A DNA stretch of 52,763 nucleotides from Acidobacteriota bacterium (GCA_039028635.1 JBCCHV010000044.1:1-52763); one strand, 5' to 3'. Numbered from the stretch's first letter, positions 18,515-27,456 are shown. Notes: generated from the sequence alone by a model not told the origin. Made by a program: numbers and translations.

Positions 18515-20388
18515 CCGCTGCTCTTCACCTGCTCGCCTTCGAGCTCCGTCGTCACCTGCCGGGCTTGTTGGTTTGTCTCGGGGTGTTGTTGTCGATGCCC
18601 CTGTTCCACCGTTGGCTCGAGGGGCACTGGGACTTTTGGTCGGGCGATTGGCCCTTGTCCGTGGCGGCTCTGGGCTTCGGCCTGATGCTGCCCTTTCTCG
18701 CCCTCAGCACCGGCCTCGGTACCTGGGCCGCGGACCGCTCCCGGGGCACTCTCGGCTGGCTCTATGCCCGCCCCGTCGGCGGGGTGTTGCTGTTCTCGCT
18801 GCGGGTGCTGGGTGTCGTTCTGGTGGTGGGGATCTTCTTCGCTGCGGTGATGGTGATCACCGGTCTCGGGGTCGGGGGGCTGTTGCGAGACCTCTTGAAC
18901 CTGACCGAGCTGGCGGGCTGGGTGGTGCGTGTCGGCCTGCTCTTGACACCCCTACTGGGAGCCATCGGTTTGCTGGCCTCGAGCCTCGGCAGCGGCCCTG
19001 GGCGGGCCGTCTTGATCGCTCTAGGGGTCCTTTTGCTGCTGGCGCTGGTCATTCCTTGGGTGGCTACTTCTCAAGGCACCCTGCCGGTGCTGTGGTCGAG
19101 CGGCGAACCTCTGCTGCTGCAGATTCTGATCGCAGCCGTCGGGGTCGCAGCCGCGGTACTGGTGCTGGCCGCAGGGCGAGCGGTGCGCCATTCGCCGTCC
19201 GATGCCAAGCGTGCTCGCCGAGCTCTCTGGGTGTTGGGTCCGGGGCTGCTGTTGCTGCTCGCCGGTCTCCTGCTGGCGGCGCGGGTCCCTCTACTTCCCC
19301 GGGGCGATGAGGTGCTGGCGACTCTGCCCATGGGAGGCGATCGGGAGCTGCGATTCGTGCCGGCCCGCGGTCTCGACCATGCCCTCGCCCGCCCCTTGCT
19401 GGTGGCGGAAGATGGCAGTGCCTCGGTGGTGAGCGACCTGTTCGTGCCGGTGGGCAGCGTCTTCGCCGATCCCGGGGGAGGCGGTGCGATCGTCGCCGAC
19501 TACGGCGAGCTCGTCGAGTGGCGCTATATCCAGCCCGGCGGAGCCGTCGACCGGTTGCAGTTGAAGGGTCGTCGCCAACCCCCGATGACTCTACCGATCG
19601 GCTGGTCGCCCGACGGTCGACGGTTCGCCTGGCTGACCTTCGAGGCTCGCTCCTTCGTCTCCCAGGGTTTGATGGTCTATGAGGGTTCTTCAGAGTTGCG
19701 CTGGGTGCCCTTCGCGTCGTTCCTGCCCTATGCGACTCGCGCCCGTTGGTGGGATTCGGAGCACTGGGTGGTTCTCGACGACCCGGCAGCGCGGCCCGAG
19801 CGTTGGCGCATCGTTGCGCTCGACGGCGAGGAGGTGCGCGGTCCAGCGGTGCTGCCGCCGCAGGTATCCCTGGGCCACGCCAGCTTGCCCCATCGATTGG
19901 TTGGCTTCCGGTCCGGGGAAGACTCGTCTTGGGCTGTCGAAACCCGTCGCGCCAGTCACGCCACGCCGCGCTTCGGCGACCACTGGTTGGCTCGCCAAAT
20001 TTCCGGAGAGGGTCGAGGCTGGGTGCTGGTGGCTCCGGACGGCAAGCTCGAGCCCTACCCGCATCTTTCGCTGCGGGGGTTCGTGACCGTCGGTACAACC
20101 GCCGAGGGAGCTCCCTTGCGGGCCACCGCGGAAGGTGTCATCGAGCGTCTCGACCGCGAGGGGGGCGCCACCGAGATCTGTCGCTTTCCCACCCGGGCGG
20201 GCTGGTTCGCCGGCTTCCGGGGGCCCTGGGCGGTGTGGTTGGCGCGGCGTCCTGCCGAGCTCCGGCTGGCCTGCCAGGTCGAGACCGGAGAGGTGCGCAC
20301 TCGGCACATCGAAGGGCCGGCCGGGTTGTTCGAGGGCTTTGCCGAGTGGGAGAGGTATCCCGCGATCGACTTCGACCCAGAAGCTTAG
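18511..20388 (+). CDS. ABC-2-type permease fused to a large C-terminal globular domain
   Basis: A 625-aa protein. Residues about 15-265 hold seven or so hydrophobic helices (LLVCLGVLLSMPLF, VVLVVGIFFAAVMVITGL, VLIALGVLLLLALVIPWVA, GPGLLLLLAGLLLAARV), matching ABC-2 permeases. The remaining 360 residues are soluble and rich in short beta segments with W and GR turns (GWSPDGRRFAWLTF, WWDSEHWVVLDD, GFRGPWAVWLA), resembling a beta-propeller of WD40/TolB type. With an even/odd helix count uncertain, the domain could lie on either membrane face. It is translationally coupled to the ATPase. The transported compound is unknown. Confidence 0.82.
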   Translation: MTAALHLLAFELRRHLPGLLVCLGVLLSMPLFHRWLEGHWDFWSGDWPLSVAALGFGLMLPFLALSTGLGTWAADRSRGTLGWLYARPVGGVLLFSLRVLGVVLVVGIFFAAVMVITGLGVGGLLRDLLNLTELAGWVVRVGLLLTPLLGAIGLLASSLGSGPGRAVLIALGVLLLLALVIPWVATSQGTLPVLWSSGEPLLLQILIAAVGVAAAVLVLAAGRAVRHSPSDAKRARRALWVLGPGLLLLLAGLLLAARVPLLPRGDEVLATLPMGGDRELRFVPARGLDHALARPLLVAEDGSASVVSDLFVPVGSVFADPGGGGAIVADYGELVEWRYIQPGGAVDRLQLKGRRQPPMTLPIGWSPDGRRFAWLTFEARSFVSQGLMVYEGSSELRWVPFASFLPYATRARWWDSEHWVVLDDPAARPERWRIVALDGEEVRGPAVLPPQVSLGHASLPHRLVGFRSGEDSSWAVETRRASHATPRFGDHWLARQISGEGRGWVLVAPDGKLEPYPHLSLRGFVTVGTTAEGAPLRATAEGVIERLDREGGATEICRFPTRAGWFAGFRGPWAVWLARRPAELRLACQVETGEVRTRHIEGPAGLFEGFAEWERYPAIDFDPEA

Positions 20389-20507
20389 TGGGAATTTGTT
20401 AGATCCTTCTTCGGTTGTGCTCCATCGACCGCTATATCCGGGCGATTTCGATCGGATATGAGTTGATGAAGCTTAGATTTTAGAGCCAGCCGGCGGAAGG
20501 AGTTGGA

Positions 20508-22988
20508 ATGTCCGAAAGTATGACCCTCCCGGTCTTGCCTTTGCGGGACGCGGTGATGTTTCCTGGGGTCACGGTCCCCGTGGGGGTGGGGCGGCCGGGG
20601 ACCTTGAAGGCTATCGAGGCGGCGATTCGGAGTTCCGAGAAGCTCATTTTCGCCGTCGCCCAGCGACAGAACACCGAAGAGGTCGGGCCGGAGGGCCTCT
20701 ACACCATCGGGACGGTGGCACGGATCGTTCAGCTCCAGCGCGGCCTCAACGGCTCGCAATTGTTGGTGCGCGGTGAGAGTCGGGGCATCGCCCTGCGCCT
20801 CTCCGAGCACGACGGCTACCTCCAGGCGATCGTGCGCGAAGCCGAGGAAATGGGCCCGATCGATAGCGAAGACGCCGCCTTCGAGGCCCTCTACCGCGAG
20901 TCTCGGGAGCGTGCCGCCGAGCTCGGTCGCCGCTCCGGTCTGCCGGATGAGGTGGTCGACCAGGTGATCGACACGGCCGACGAGCCGAGTCGTTTCGCTG
21001 ACCTGGTGGCGGCCTACACAGAGATGCCGATCGGTGATCGCCAGATGCTGCTCGAAACCCTTTCGGTGGAGGAGCGGCTGCGGCGGGTGCTGGTGCAGGT
21101 GCAGCGCCAGATCGGTGTCCTCGAGGCCCAGGAGAGCATCAAGTCGAAGGTTCAGGAAGAGCTCGGCGACCGCCAGCGCGAGATGTATCTGCGCGAGCAG
21201 CTCAAGGCGATCCAGCAGGAGCTCGGGGAGGACGACGGCGGCGGCGACCTCGAAGAGCTCAAGGAGAAGCTCGATGCCCTCGAGCTTTCCGAAGAGGTGC
21301 GCAAAGAGGTCGATCGTGAGTACTCCCGGCTGTCGCGCATCGGTCGCGAAGGGATGGAATCGCAGGTCATCCGGACCTACCTCGAGACCATCACCGAGCT
21401 GCCCTGGAACGAGCGCACCGCCGAGCACCTCGAGATTCCGCAGGCGGCGGAGATTCTCGACGAGGATCACTACGGTCTCGCCGATGTCAAAGACCGCGTG
21501 CTCGAGTTCCTGTCGGTGCGGGCGCTGCACGACGAACGCCAGCGCCGCGCCGGCGAAGTCGAGGCGCCGGCCGACGAGGCGCCGGCCGAGCAGGAGGCCG
21601 AGGGCCAGTCGTCGGCTCCCACCGTCGAAGGGCGCAGTCCGATCCTGCTGTTCGTCGGCCCGCCGGGAGTCGGCAAGACTTCCATCGCCAAATCCATCGC
21701 CCGCGCCATGGGGCGCGAGTACGTGCGCGTCGCCCTCGGCGGAGTGCGCGACGAGGCCGACATTCGCGGCCACCGCCGGACCTATGTCGGTGCAATGCCG
21801 GGCCGCATCCTGCAGGGCATGAAGCAGGCCGGCACGCGCAACCCGGTGTTCCTTCTCGACGAGGTCGACAAGCTGGGAGCCTCCTTCCAGGGCAATCCCG
21901 CGAGCGCTCTTCTCGAGGTGCTCGATCCGGCCCAGAACGACACCTTCACGGACCACTACTTGGGGGTGCCCTTCGATCTCTCGGAGGTGCTCTTCATCGG
22001 TACCGCCAACTTCATCGAAAACATTCCGGCGCCGCTCCTCGACCGCATGGAGGTGGTCGACTTCTCCGGCTACACGGAGGCCGAGAAGCTGGAAATCGCG
22101 CGCCGCTACCTGCTGCCCCGGCAGCTCGAGCAGAACGCCCTGACCGGTGAGCAGCTCGAGGTGCGGGACGAGGCCGTCTCGACGCTGATCTCGGGCTACA
22201 CCCGGGAGGCCGGCGTTCGCCAGCTCGAGCGCGAGCTCGGTCGTCTCGGCCGCAAGGTGGCGCGGCGCTTCGCGGCGCGCGAGGCGGAGGGCCTGGTGGT
22301 GCTCGAAAAGGACGACATCGGCGAGCTGCTGGGACGACCCAAGGTGCATCCCGAGCGGGCGGCCCGGGAAGACCAGGTGGGGATCTCGACGGGCATGTAC
22401 TACACCCCCGTCGGCGGCGACATCATGTTCGTTGAAGCGGCCACCATGGCGGGCAAGGGGGAGCTGGTGCTGACCGGCCAGCTCGGCGACGTGATGAAGG
22501 AATCGGCGCGTGCCGCCTGGTCCTTCGCGCGCTCCCACGCCGCCGCCCTCGGCATCGACGAGGAAGCCTTCAAGGCCGATGTCCATCTGCATGTGCCGGC
22601 CGGCGCCATCCCCAAGGACGGTCCCTCCGCCGGCGTCACCATGGCGACGGCGCTGGTTTCCCGCCTTTCGGGACGGCCGGCGCGCCACGACGTCGCGATG
22701 ACCGGTGAGATCACCCTGTCCGGTCGGGTTCTGCCGATTGGCGGGGTCAAGGAGAAGGTGCTCGGCGCGGTGCGCGCCGGGATCAGCAAGATCTTGCTAC
22801 CGGCCGCCAACGAGCCGGATCTCGAGGATCTGCCGGAAGACGTTCGGCAGCAGATCGAGGTCTATCCGGTGCAGGACCTCGGCGAAACCCTCGCCCTCAC
22901 CTTGCGCGGTGCGTCCTTCGAGGACGGTCGCCTGTTCTTCCCGGAGTCGCTCTCCGGCGGCGGCGACGCGGTGCGCCTGTCGCACTAG
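20508..22988 (+). CDS. lon: ATP-dependent Lon protease
   Basis: An 826-aa LonA: N-terminal substrate domain (LPVLPLRDAVMFPG), helical linker, AAA+ module (GPPGVGKTSIAKSIA; LLDEVDKL) and C-terminal Ser/Lys peptidase with S707 in KDGPSAGVTMATAL and K750 in GGVKEKVLGA. It degrades misfolded and regulatory proteins in the cytosol. A stretch of about 30 acidic/Ala residues (near 346-376, GEVEAPADEAPAEQEAEG) is inserted just before Walker A, where most Lons have a short linker. GGAAGGAG precedes the ATG. No CIRCE element was found upstream. Confidence 0.98.
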   Translation: MSESMTLPVLPLRDAVMFPGVTVPVGVGRPGTLKAIEAAIRSSEKLIFAVAQRQNTEEVGPEGLYTIGTVARIVQLQRGLNGSQLLVRGESRGIALRLSEHDGYLQAIVREAEEMGPIDSEDAAFEALYRESRERAAELGRRSGLPDEVVDQVIDTADEPSRFADLVAAYTEMPIGDRQMLLETLSVEERLRRVLVQVQRQIGVLEAQESIKSKVQEELGDRQREMYLREQLKAIQQELGEDDGGGDLEELKEKLDALELSEEVRKEVDREYSRLSRIGREGMESQVIRTYLETITELPWNERTAEHLEIPQAAEILDEDHYGLADVKDRVLEFLSVRALHDERQRRAGEVEAPADEAPAEQEAEGQSSAPTVEGRSPILLFVGPPGVGKTSIAKSIARAMGREYVRVALGGVRDEADIRGHRRTYVGAMPGRILQGMKQAGTRNPVFLLDEVDKLGASFQGNPASALLEVLDPAQNDTFTDHYLGVPFDLSEVLFIGTANFIENIPAPLLDRMEVVDFSGYTEAEKLEIARRYLLPRQLEQNALTGEQLEVRDEAVSTLISGYTREAGVRQLERELGRLGRKVARRFAAREAEGLVVLEKDDIGELLGRPKVHPERAAREDQVGISTGMYYTPVGGDIMFVEAATMAGKGELVLTGQLGDVMKESARAAWSFARSHAAALGIDEEAFKADVHLHVPAGAIPKDGPSAGVTMATALVSRLSGRPARHDVAMTGEITLSGRVLPIGGVKEKVLGAVRAGISKILLPAANEPDLEDLPEDVRQQIEVYPVQDLGETLALTLRGASFEDGRLFFPESLSGGGDAVRLSH

Positions 22989-23012
22989 CCCGACCGGAGT
23001 TGCAGAGAGTGC

Positions 23013-23046
23013 CCCCAGCCCGGCTTTGCCGAGCTGGGGGTTTTTC
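23013..23046 (+). terminator. Intrinsic terminator of lon
   Basis: CCCCCAGC-CGGC pairs with GCCGAGCTGGGGG around a TTT loop and is followed by TTTTT. Confidence 0.92.
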
Positions 23047-23073
23047 CGTTGGGGCCGGCGGCTGCCGGCCTGA

Positions 23074-23919
23074 TCAGCGGTGGGTGGTGATGCGTCCGAA
23101 GGTGCTCTTGGTGCCCCAGATGCCGCGCCGCAGACACTCGAGCTGCACGATCTGGCTATGGTCGACGAACAGGTTGACGTCGATGCCGTAGTTCTTGATG
23201 TACCAAGAGAAGACCTCCGGATCGGCGGCCTCGAACATGACGTTCTCCATGCCGACCTGCTTCATGATCTTGGCAGCGACATCGGTGCGCCATGGGTCGG
23301 CGTTCTCGGTGATGCCCTCGCTCTCGATCATGATGATCGAGGCGCCGGCGTTAAGGCAGTCGTTGGCGGTGTCGATCAGGATCTGCGGATCACGGGTGCC
23401 TTCGGCTTCGAGCTCGGCCTGGCTGGTGTCACCGCCGGCGCCGAACTGGATACCGATCTCGGGCTTGGGCTTGAGACCGGCTTTCTTGACCTTCTCGATC
23501 AAGCGGATCAGATCCGGCGTCGGTAGCTGGATGAAGCCCGTCGAGAGCTCGATCATGTCGAACTCGAGACGCTTGCACTCGTCGATGTAGGCATCGATCT
23601 GGGAGGGAGCGCGGGCCAGCACGTTCTCGATCCAGCCGCCGGTCGAGACGTAGACGCCGTGGTCGTGGCAGATGCGGTTGATCTTGCGCACGTAGTCGGC
23701 CGGCATCAGGCTGAAGGAGCCGCCGGCGTACTTGTAGCCATCGACGTGCTCCCCCATGCCCTCGAGCAGCTCGCGGGTATAGGTGGGGGTGGTCATGGCG
23801 TAGTAGGGACCGCGGATCTCGGTGATCGATTTGTCGCGCGGCTTGTGGTCGCGCTCGTTCATCGGGATATAGGGGAAGGACCGGTTGGCCCAGATCTCGG
23901 AGGGTTGCTTGTCAGCCAT
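23074..23919 (-). CDS. Phosphosulfolactate synthase (ComA/HSA32) family protein
   Basis: A 281-aa TIM-barrel protein with the family block SITEIRGPYY, LLEGMGEHVDGYKYAGGSFSL, DHGVYVSTGGWIENVL, FDMIELSTGF and a C-terminal FVDHSQIVQLECLRRGIWG. In methanogens ComA adds sulfite to phosphoenolpyruvate in coenzyme M synthesis; plant HSA32 is a heat-memory homologue. No other coenzyme M gene is nearby, so the substrate may differ. It starts 9 bases after the stop of a PrpD-family gene on the same strand, implying co-expression. GGAGACCACC precedes the ATG. Confidence 0.85.
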   Translation of the reverse strand: MADKQPSEIWANRSFPYIPMNERDHKPRDKSITEIRGPYYAMTTPTYTRELLEGMGEHVDGYKYAGGSFSLMPADYVRKINRICHDHGVYVSTGGWIENVLARAPSQIDAYIDECKRLEFDMIELSTGFIQLPTPDLIRLIEKVKKAGLKPKPEIGIQFGAGGDTSQAELEAEGTRDPQILIDTANDCLNAGASIIMIESEGITENADPWRTDVAAKIMKQVGMENVMFEAADPEVFSWYIKNYGIDVNLFVDHSQIVQLECLRRGIWGTKSTFGRITTHR

Positions 23920-23928
23920 GGTGGTCTC

Positions 23929-25323
23929 CTAGGCGTTCAAGTTGCCGAGGATGGCGGCGAAGTCCCGCGCCGGCATCTCCTCGATATGTTGCACCGCCTC
24001 GACGATCGCGTGGCGGGTGCGCTCGGAAGTGAAGGGGGTGGCGAGGTCGGTGAATTTGGCGATTACCGTCGGCCAGCTCATCGGCCGGGTGTTGAAGCCC
24101 TCGTAGTCGGTCTTGGTGATGCTGTGGACGGTGCCGTCCTCGAGGGTGATCGCGACGTCGGTGCAGACCTCTTCCGGGAAGCGGTCCGTGTAGGCCTGCT
24201 TCGGACGCACCGTGAAGCGCTGCAGCAGCGACTGGACATCGTCCCGCGTCACCCGATCGCCTTCGTACTGGGCCGGCAGCACGTTGCCGTCGATCAGCGC
24301 CACGCCGACCATGTACTGCAGCGAGTGATCGGCCTCTTCCTTGGTGCGGATGATCGTCTTGTCGCCCTCTTCGCCGCCACCGATGATGTGGAACGCGACG
24401 TCGAAGATGTCGATCCCGATGTGCTCGATCTGATCCCAGGTGAAGCCGTGCTCGGCCTGCAGCTCGAGGGCGCCTTCGATCGACGATTGGGAGTGGATCT
24501 CGGCGTTGTACTTCTTGATGATCGACTTCTTGACGTTCTCGAGGTCTTCCTGCGCCCAGTCGATGAAGAACTCGCCGGCGATCGACTCCTGGAAGCCCTT
24601 GTTGCCTTCGAAGACCTCTTCCGGCCCGGTGATGCCGCGGTAGGCGAGGAAGGCGGCGTGGGTGCCGACGAAGGCGGTGTTGGGGTAGGCCAGGCCCTTC
24701 CAGTGGGAGAGGGCGCCGGTGCGGGTACAGCGCAGGGCGTTGTTGCAGGTGCCCGAAATGGCGATCGCGTTGGCCGTTTTCTCGCCGTCGAGGCCGAGGG
24801 CGCGGGCGACGCCGGCGGCCGAGGCGTAAGCCCCTTGCACCGTGTGGTCGAAGCCCTTGGCACGCACCGGAGCTTCGTCGCAGAGGCGTCCCTGCACCTG
24901 GTACGCGGCAGCCATGGCGGTCAGGAAGTCGTGGCCCGAGGCGTCGGCGTACTCGGCCGCCGCCATCACCGCGCCGAAGTTGTCCGATTGATGGCAGGTC
25001 TCGCCCTTGGCGAGATAGCTGTCCATGAAGTCGAGGTAACGGCTGAGGGCGCCGTTGTAGAAAGCCGCTCGATCGGGCGCCGTCTTGCCGCCGCCGATCA
25101 AGGTGCAGTGGGGGTTGCCGCCGAAGTCCTCTTGGTGTTGGCGAATCATCCGAATGGGTTCGCCTTCAAGAGCGCCGATGGCGACTCCGAGGGTGTCGAG
25201 AATGCGCTTCTTGAGCTCGTCCCGAGCCTCCGGGGACATGGTTCTGTGGTCGCTATTTGCAACGAACCGGCCGAGCTGCCGGACGATCGTATCCGGCAGT
25301 CCTGCTCCACTGTGCGTGGTCAT
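23929..25323 (-). CDS. MmgE/PrpD-family enzyme (2-methylcitrate dehydratase-like)
   Basis: A 464-aa member of the family that includes 2-methylcitrate dehydratase and cis-aconitate decarboxylase. Visible hallmarks are LDTLGVAIGALEG near the N terminus, YNGALSRYLDFMDSY and ETCHQSDN with the conserved D-x-x-D/H residues, and ISGTCNNALRCTRTGALSHWKGL with the conserved K-G/A segment. The start at 25323 is supported by GGAGG; the frame continues to 25458 without family similarity. No prpB, prpC or acnD lies nearby, so the methylcitrate cycle is not implied. It forms an operon with the ComA-family gene. Confidence 0.9.
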   Translation of the reverse strand: MTTHSGAGLPDTIVRQLGRFVANSDHRTMSPEARDELKKRILDTLGVAIGALEGEPIRMIRQHQEDFGGNPHCTLIGGGKTAPDRAAFYNGALSRYLDFMDSYLAKGETCHQSDNFGAVMAAAEYADASGHDFLTAMAAAYQVQGRLCDEAPVRAKGFDHTVQGAYASAAGVARALGLDGEKTANAIAISGTCNNALRCTRTGALSHWKGLAYPNTAFVGTHAAFLAYRGITGPEEVFEGNKGFQESIAGEFFIDWAQEDLENVKKSIIKKYNAEIHSQSSIEGALELQAEHGFTWDQIEHIGIDIFDVAFHIIGGGEEGDKTIIRTKEEADHSLQYMVGVALIDGNVLPAQYEGDRVTRDDVQSLLQRFTVRPKQAYTDRFPEEVCTDVAITLEDGTVHSITKTDYEGFNTRPMSWPTVIAKFTDLATPFTSERTRHAIVEAVQHIEEMPARDFAAILGNLNA

Positions 25324-25459
25324 CAGGCCTCCATGATCTTGCCTTCGATCGTGCTGTAGATTTGAGAATGATCCGGGAAGGAATCTTCGCCGGCACACCG
25401 AGGCGAGCTCGCTGCGCCGTTCGGTTCCCTCGACCGCCGGGCGGCGGTGGATAGCCACA

Positions 25460-25465
25460 ATTCTA
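25460..25465 (-). promoter_or_regulatory. Probable -10 box for the PrpD-ComA operon
   Basis: TAGAAT on the minus strand about 137 bases before the ATG, with a poor -35 (TGTGCA, 17 bases upstream). Confidence 0.4.
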
Positions 25466-25600
25466 TGTGCTGCACGCCTCCCTGCACAGGCCTTTCGCCG
25501 GACCGCTGGCGGCCGGTTTCCGGCGTCGGCTCTGCAGGCCGTGCTAAGCTCCTCGAACGATTAGGTTTCGTGCGACGCAACCGCTCCCGGAGGAGTAGTC

Positions 25601-26167
25601 ATGGCTCAAGGCCCTTCGATCACCCGACGCATTCTTCTGGCCCTTGCCTTGCTGGCGCTGGTGGCTGGATTGTTCGCTCTGCCGGCCGCGGCGGAGACCT
25701 TTACCATCGAGCTGCACAACGGTGAGGTGATGTTCTCCAAGTATCGGCCTCAGGAGTCGAGCTGGAGCAGCGAAGAGGTGCTGCTGTTGACGGACCAGGG
25801 CAACTGGGTCGGCTTTCCGAAGGCCGACATCAAGTCCGTCGTCGCCGAGACCGAGGCGCGCGGCTTCGGGCGCGTGATCGACACCACCACGGTGGTGCTC
25901 GGTTGGGCCGCCAACGATGCCCCCTTGGAGGAGGACGAGAGCCAGTACTCGGCGGTCGAGCGTTTGCAGCAGCTCCTCGGCGGCCAGGAGCAGGACTACT
26001 CGGTACCGCAGTTCGTGTCGCCGTCGCAGGCCGGCCAGGGCGGCATTCCGGCGACCGGCATCACCACCGCGCCGGGAGCGAGCATCGGCTATATCGGCGT
26101 GCCGCAGCCGCCCGTTGCGGCGCCTCCGGCGGCGCCCTCTCCGCCCGGCGAGGTCATCAACCCCTAG
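25601..26167 (+). CDS. Secreted hypothetical protein with a Pro-rich tail
   Basis: A 188-aa protein not assigned to a family. It begins with a Sec signal (RRILLALALLALVAGLFALPAAA). The mature N-terminal 80 residues form a small beta-rich unit (TFTIELHNGEVMFSKYRPQE, LLLTDQGNWVGFPKADIKSVV) that looks like a compact SH3-type or bacterial RNA-chaperone-like barrel, although this is only an impression. The final 50 residues are low complexity (P, A, G). GGAGGAG lies before the ATG, and TAAGCT about 50 bases upstream may be the -10 box. It is monocistronic with its own terminator. Confidence 0.75.
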   Translation: MAQGPSITRRILLALALLALVAGLFALPAAAETFTIELHNGEVMFSKYRPQESSWSSEEVLLLTDQGNWVGFPKADIKSVVAETEARGFGRVIDTTTVVLGWAANDAPLEEDESQYSAVERLQQLLGGQEQDYSVPQFVSPSQAGQGGIPATGITTAPGASIGYIGVPQPPVAAPPAAPSPPGEVINP

Positions 26168-26210
26168 CTCCTCCGGCCTCCGATGATGCAGAACCCTGCG
26201 GGTTCTCGAC

Positions 26211-26250
26211 CGCCCCGCCATCTCACCGATCGGCGGGGCGTTTCCGTTTC
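26211..26250 (+). terminator. Intrinsic terminator after the secreted hypothetical gene
   Basis: CGCCCCGCC and GGCGGGGCG form a 9-bp stem followed by TTTCCGTTTC. Confidence 0.8.
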
Positions 26251-26295
26251 TGAGCCGCGCTCGTTACACCACGTTCCCGCCCGGCGACCCTCTTG

Positions 26296-27069
26296 ATGCT
26301 CCTCTTTCGTCTCGCGCCCGAGGGCTTCTTCGCTGCCGGTGAATCCGTCGACGACCTGCGAATGCTGTTTTCCGATCCCTACGAGACCCTGCCCGGTGGC
26401 TGGGAGCTCGGACGGCGGGTCGATCGGCGAGATGTCCTGCCGCTGTCGCCGGTGCTGCCGGGCAAGATCGTCGGCTTCGGCCGCACCTACCGGCGCCACG
26501 CCGAGGAGCTCGGCAACGAGGTGCCGACGGAGCCCTTGATCTTCCTCAAGGCGCCTTCCGCGGTGATCGGTCCGCGGGCCCCGATCGTGCTGCCTGCGCA
26601 GAGCGAGAGGGTCGACTTCGAGGGCGAGATCGCTCTGGTGATGCGCCGCCGCCTGCAGCGGGCGACGGCGGAGGAGGCGCTCGACGCGGTGCTCGGAGTG
26701 ACCTGCGCCTGCGACGTCACGGCCCGTGATCTGCAGCGCCGCGATGCCACCTTCGCGCGCGCCAAGTCCTTCGACAGCTTCTGTCCCCTGGGGCCGGCGA
26801 TTCGGGTCCGCCCGGACTTCGAGGCGCTCGAGGTGGTGACCCGGATCAACGGCGAGGAGCGTCAGCGGGGGCGGATCGATATGCTTGTCTGGAGCCTGGC
26901 CGAGCTGCTCTCCTTCGCCTCCCAAGCCATGACCCTGGAGGCGGGCGATGTGGTGCTGACGGGAACGCCGTCGGGCGTCGGGCCGCTTGCCGATGGCGAC
27001 GAGCTGGAAGTCGAGGTTTCCCAGGTCGGCACCCTGGTCAGTCCGGTGGAAGCGAGGAGGACCCCATGA
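26296..27069 (+). CDS. Fumarylacetoacetate hydrolase-family protein
   Basis: A 257-aa FAH-fold enzyme. The C-terminal catalytic domain starts at GKIVGFGRTYRRHAEELG and contains LIFLKAPSAVIGP and the metal-binding E-x-E in VDFEGEIALVM, followed by CACDVTARDLQRRDATFARAKSFD and TGTPSGVGPL. Members hydrolyse or decarboxylate acylpyruvates and related diketo acids; FAHD1-like oxaloacetate decarboxylase or acylpyruvase activity is plausible. No aromatic catabolism genes are adjacent. ATG at 26296 follows a TTG codon and lacks a Shine-Dalgarno. It overlaps the next small gene by ATGA. Confidence 0.92.
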   Translation: MLLFRLAPEGFFAAGESVDDLRMLFSDPYETLPGGWELGRRVDRRDVLPLSPVLPGKIVGFGRTYRRHAEELGNEVPTEPLIFLKAPSAVIGPRAPIVLPAQSERVDFEGEIALVMRRRLQRATAEEALDAVLGVTCACDVTARDLQRRDATFARAKSFDSFCPLGPAIRVRPDFEALEVVTRINGEERQRGRIDMLVWSLAELLSFASQAMTLEAGDVVLTGTPSGVGPLADGDELEVEVSQVGTLVSPVEARRTP

Positions 27070-27257
27070 GTATGGTCGTCAAGGTAACCATCGCCGTGGT
27101 GGTGGCGATGGCGGTCTTCAGCCTGGCGCTTTTCTGGCGCGGCTTTTTCTACCCCCATGCCTTTCTGGTCGCTGTCGCCTGCGGCGCCCTGGCCTATTCG
27201 ACCCTGCGCGCCGTCGAGCGCCTGGGCAACCTCTACCGCAAACGCGACGATTCCTGA
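27066..27257 (+). CDS. Small two-helix membrane protein
   Basis: A 63-aa protein with two hydrophobic stretches (VVKVTIAVVVAMAVFSLALF and AFLVAVACGALAYSTLRAV) and a basic C-terminal tail (RLGNLYRKRDDS). The ATGA overlap with the FAH-family gene and the AGGA upstream support a real coupled gene. Function unknown. Its last 25 bases overlap a convergent small ORF. Confidence 0.65.
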   Translation: MSMVVKVTIAVVVAMAVFSLALFWRGFFYPHAFLVAVACGALAYSTLRAVERLGNLYRKRDDS

Positions 27258-27433
27258 TCCTCGGGATCGAGCGGCGCCAAGGGCAGGACGTGTCGCCACC
27301 ACGGGGCGATGGCGAGGGCCGCGAAGAGCAGCAGGTGGACCGCGCCGGCGAGCGGATGGCCGGTGAAGAGCAGCACCATCCAGAGAGAAATCAGCAGCAG
27401 TGCGAGGACCGCTCGGCGGGAGGATTTCGCCAT
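27233..27433 (-). CDS. Small DUF5670-like membrane protein
   Basis: A 66-aa protein with two helices: LALLLISLWMVLLF and AGAVHLLLFAALAIAPWW. The G-x-x-H-x-L-L-hydrophobic pattern in the second helix resembles the short lmo0937/DUF5670 proteins. The tail is acidic. It overlaps the 3' end of the opposite small gene and its start lies 24 bases from the divergent HAD gene. Support is compositional only. Confidence 0.55.
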   Translation of the reverse strand: MAKSSRRAVLALLLISLWMVLLFTGHPLAGAVHLLLFAALAIAPWWRHVLPLAPLDPEDQESSRLR

Positions 27434-27443
27434 GCAGGCAGGC

Positions 27444-27449
27444 TAGCAT
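27444..27449 (+). promoter_or_regulatory. -10 box of a probable leaderless mRNA (HAD gene)
   Basis: TAGCAT is followed by 7 bases and the GTG start of the HAD gene; no Shine-Dalgarno is present. Confidence 0.5.
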
Positions 27450-27456
27450 AGGGCCC

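Noticed and set aside
20385-22688. A 767-codon open frame antisense to lon
   Set aside because: It mirrors the lon reading frame, as GC-rich third positions create long antisense frames, and its composition shows no family pattern.
23074-23919. A complete coenzyme M pathway
   Set aside because: Only the ComA-family gene is present; comB, comC, comD and comE are absent from the window.
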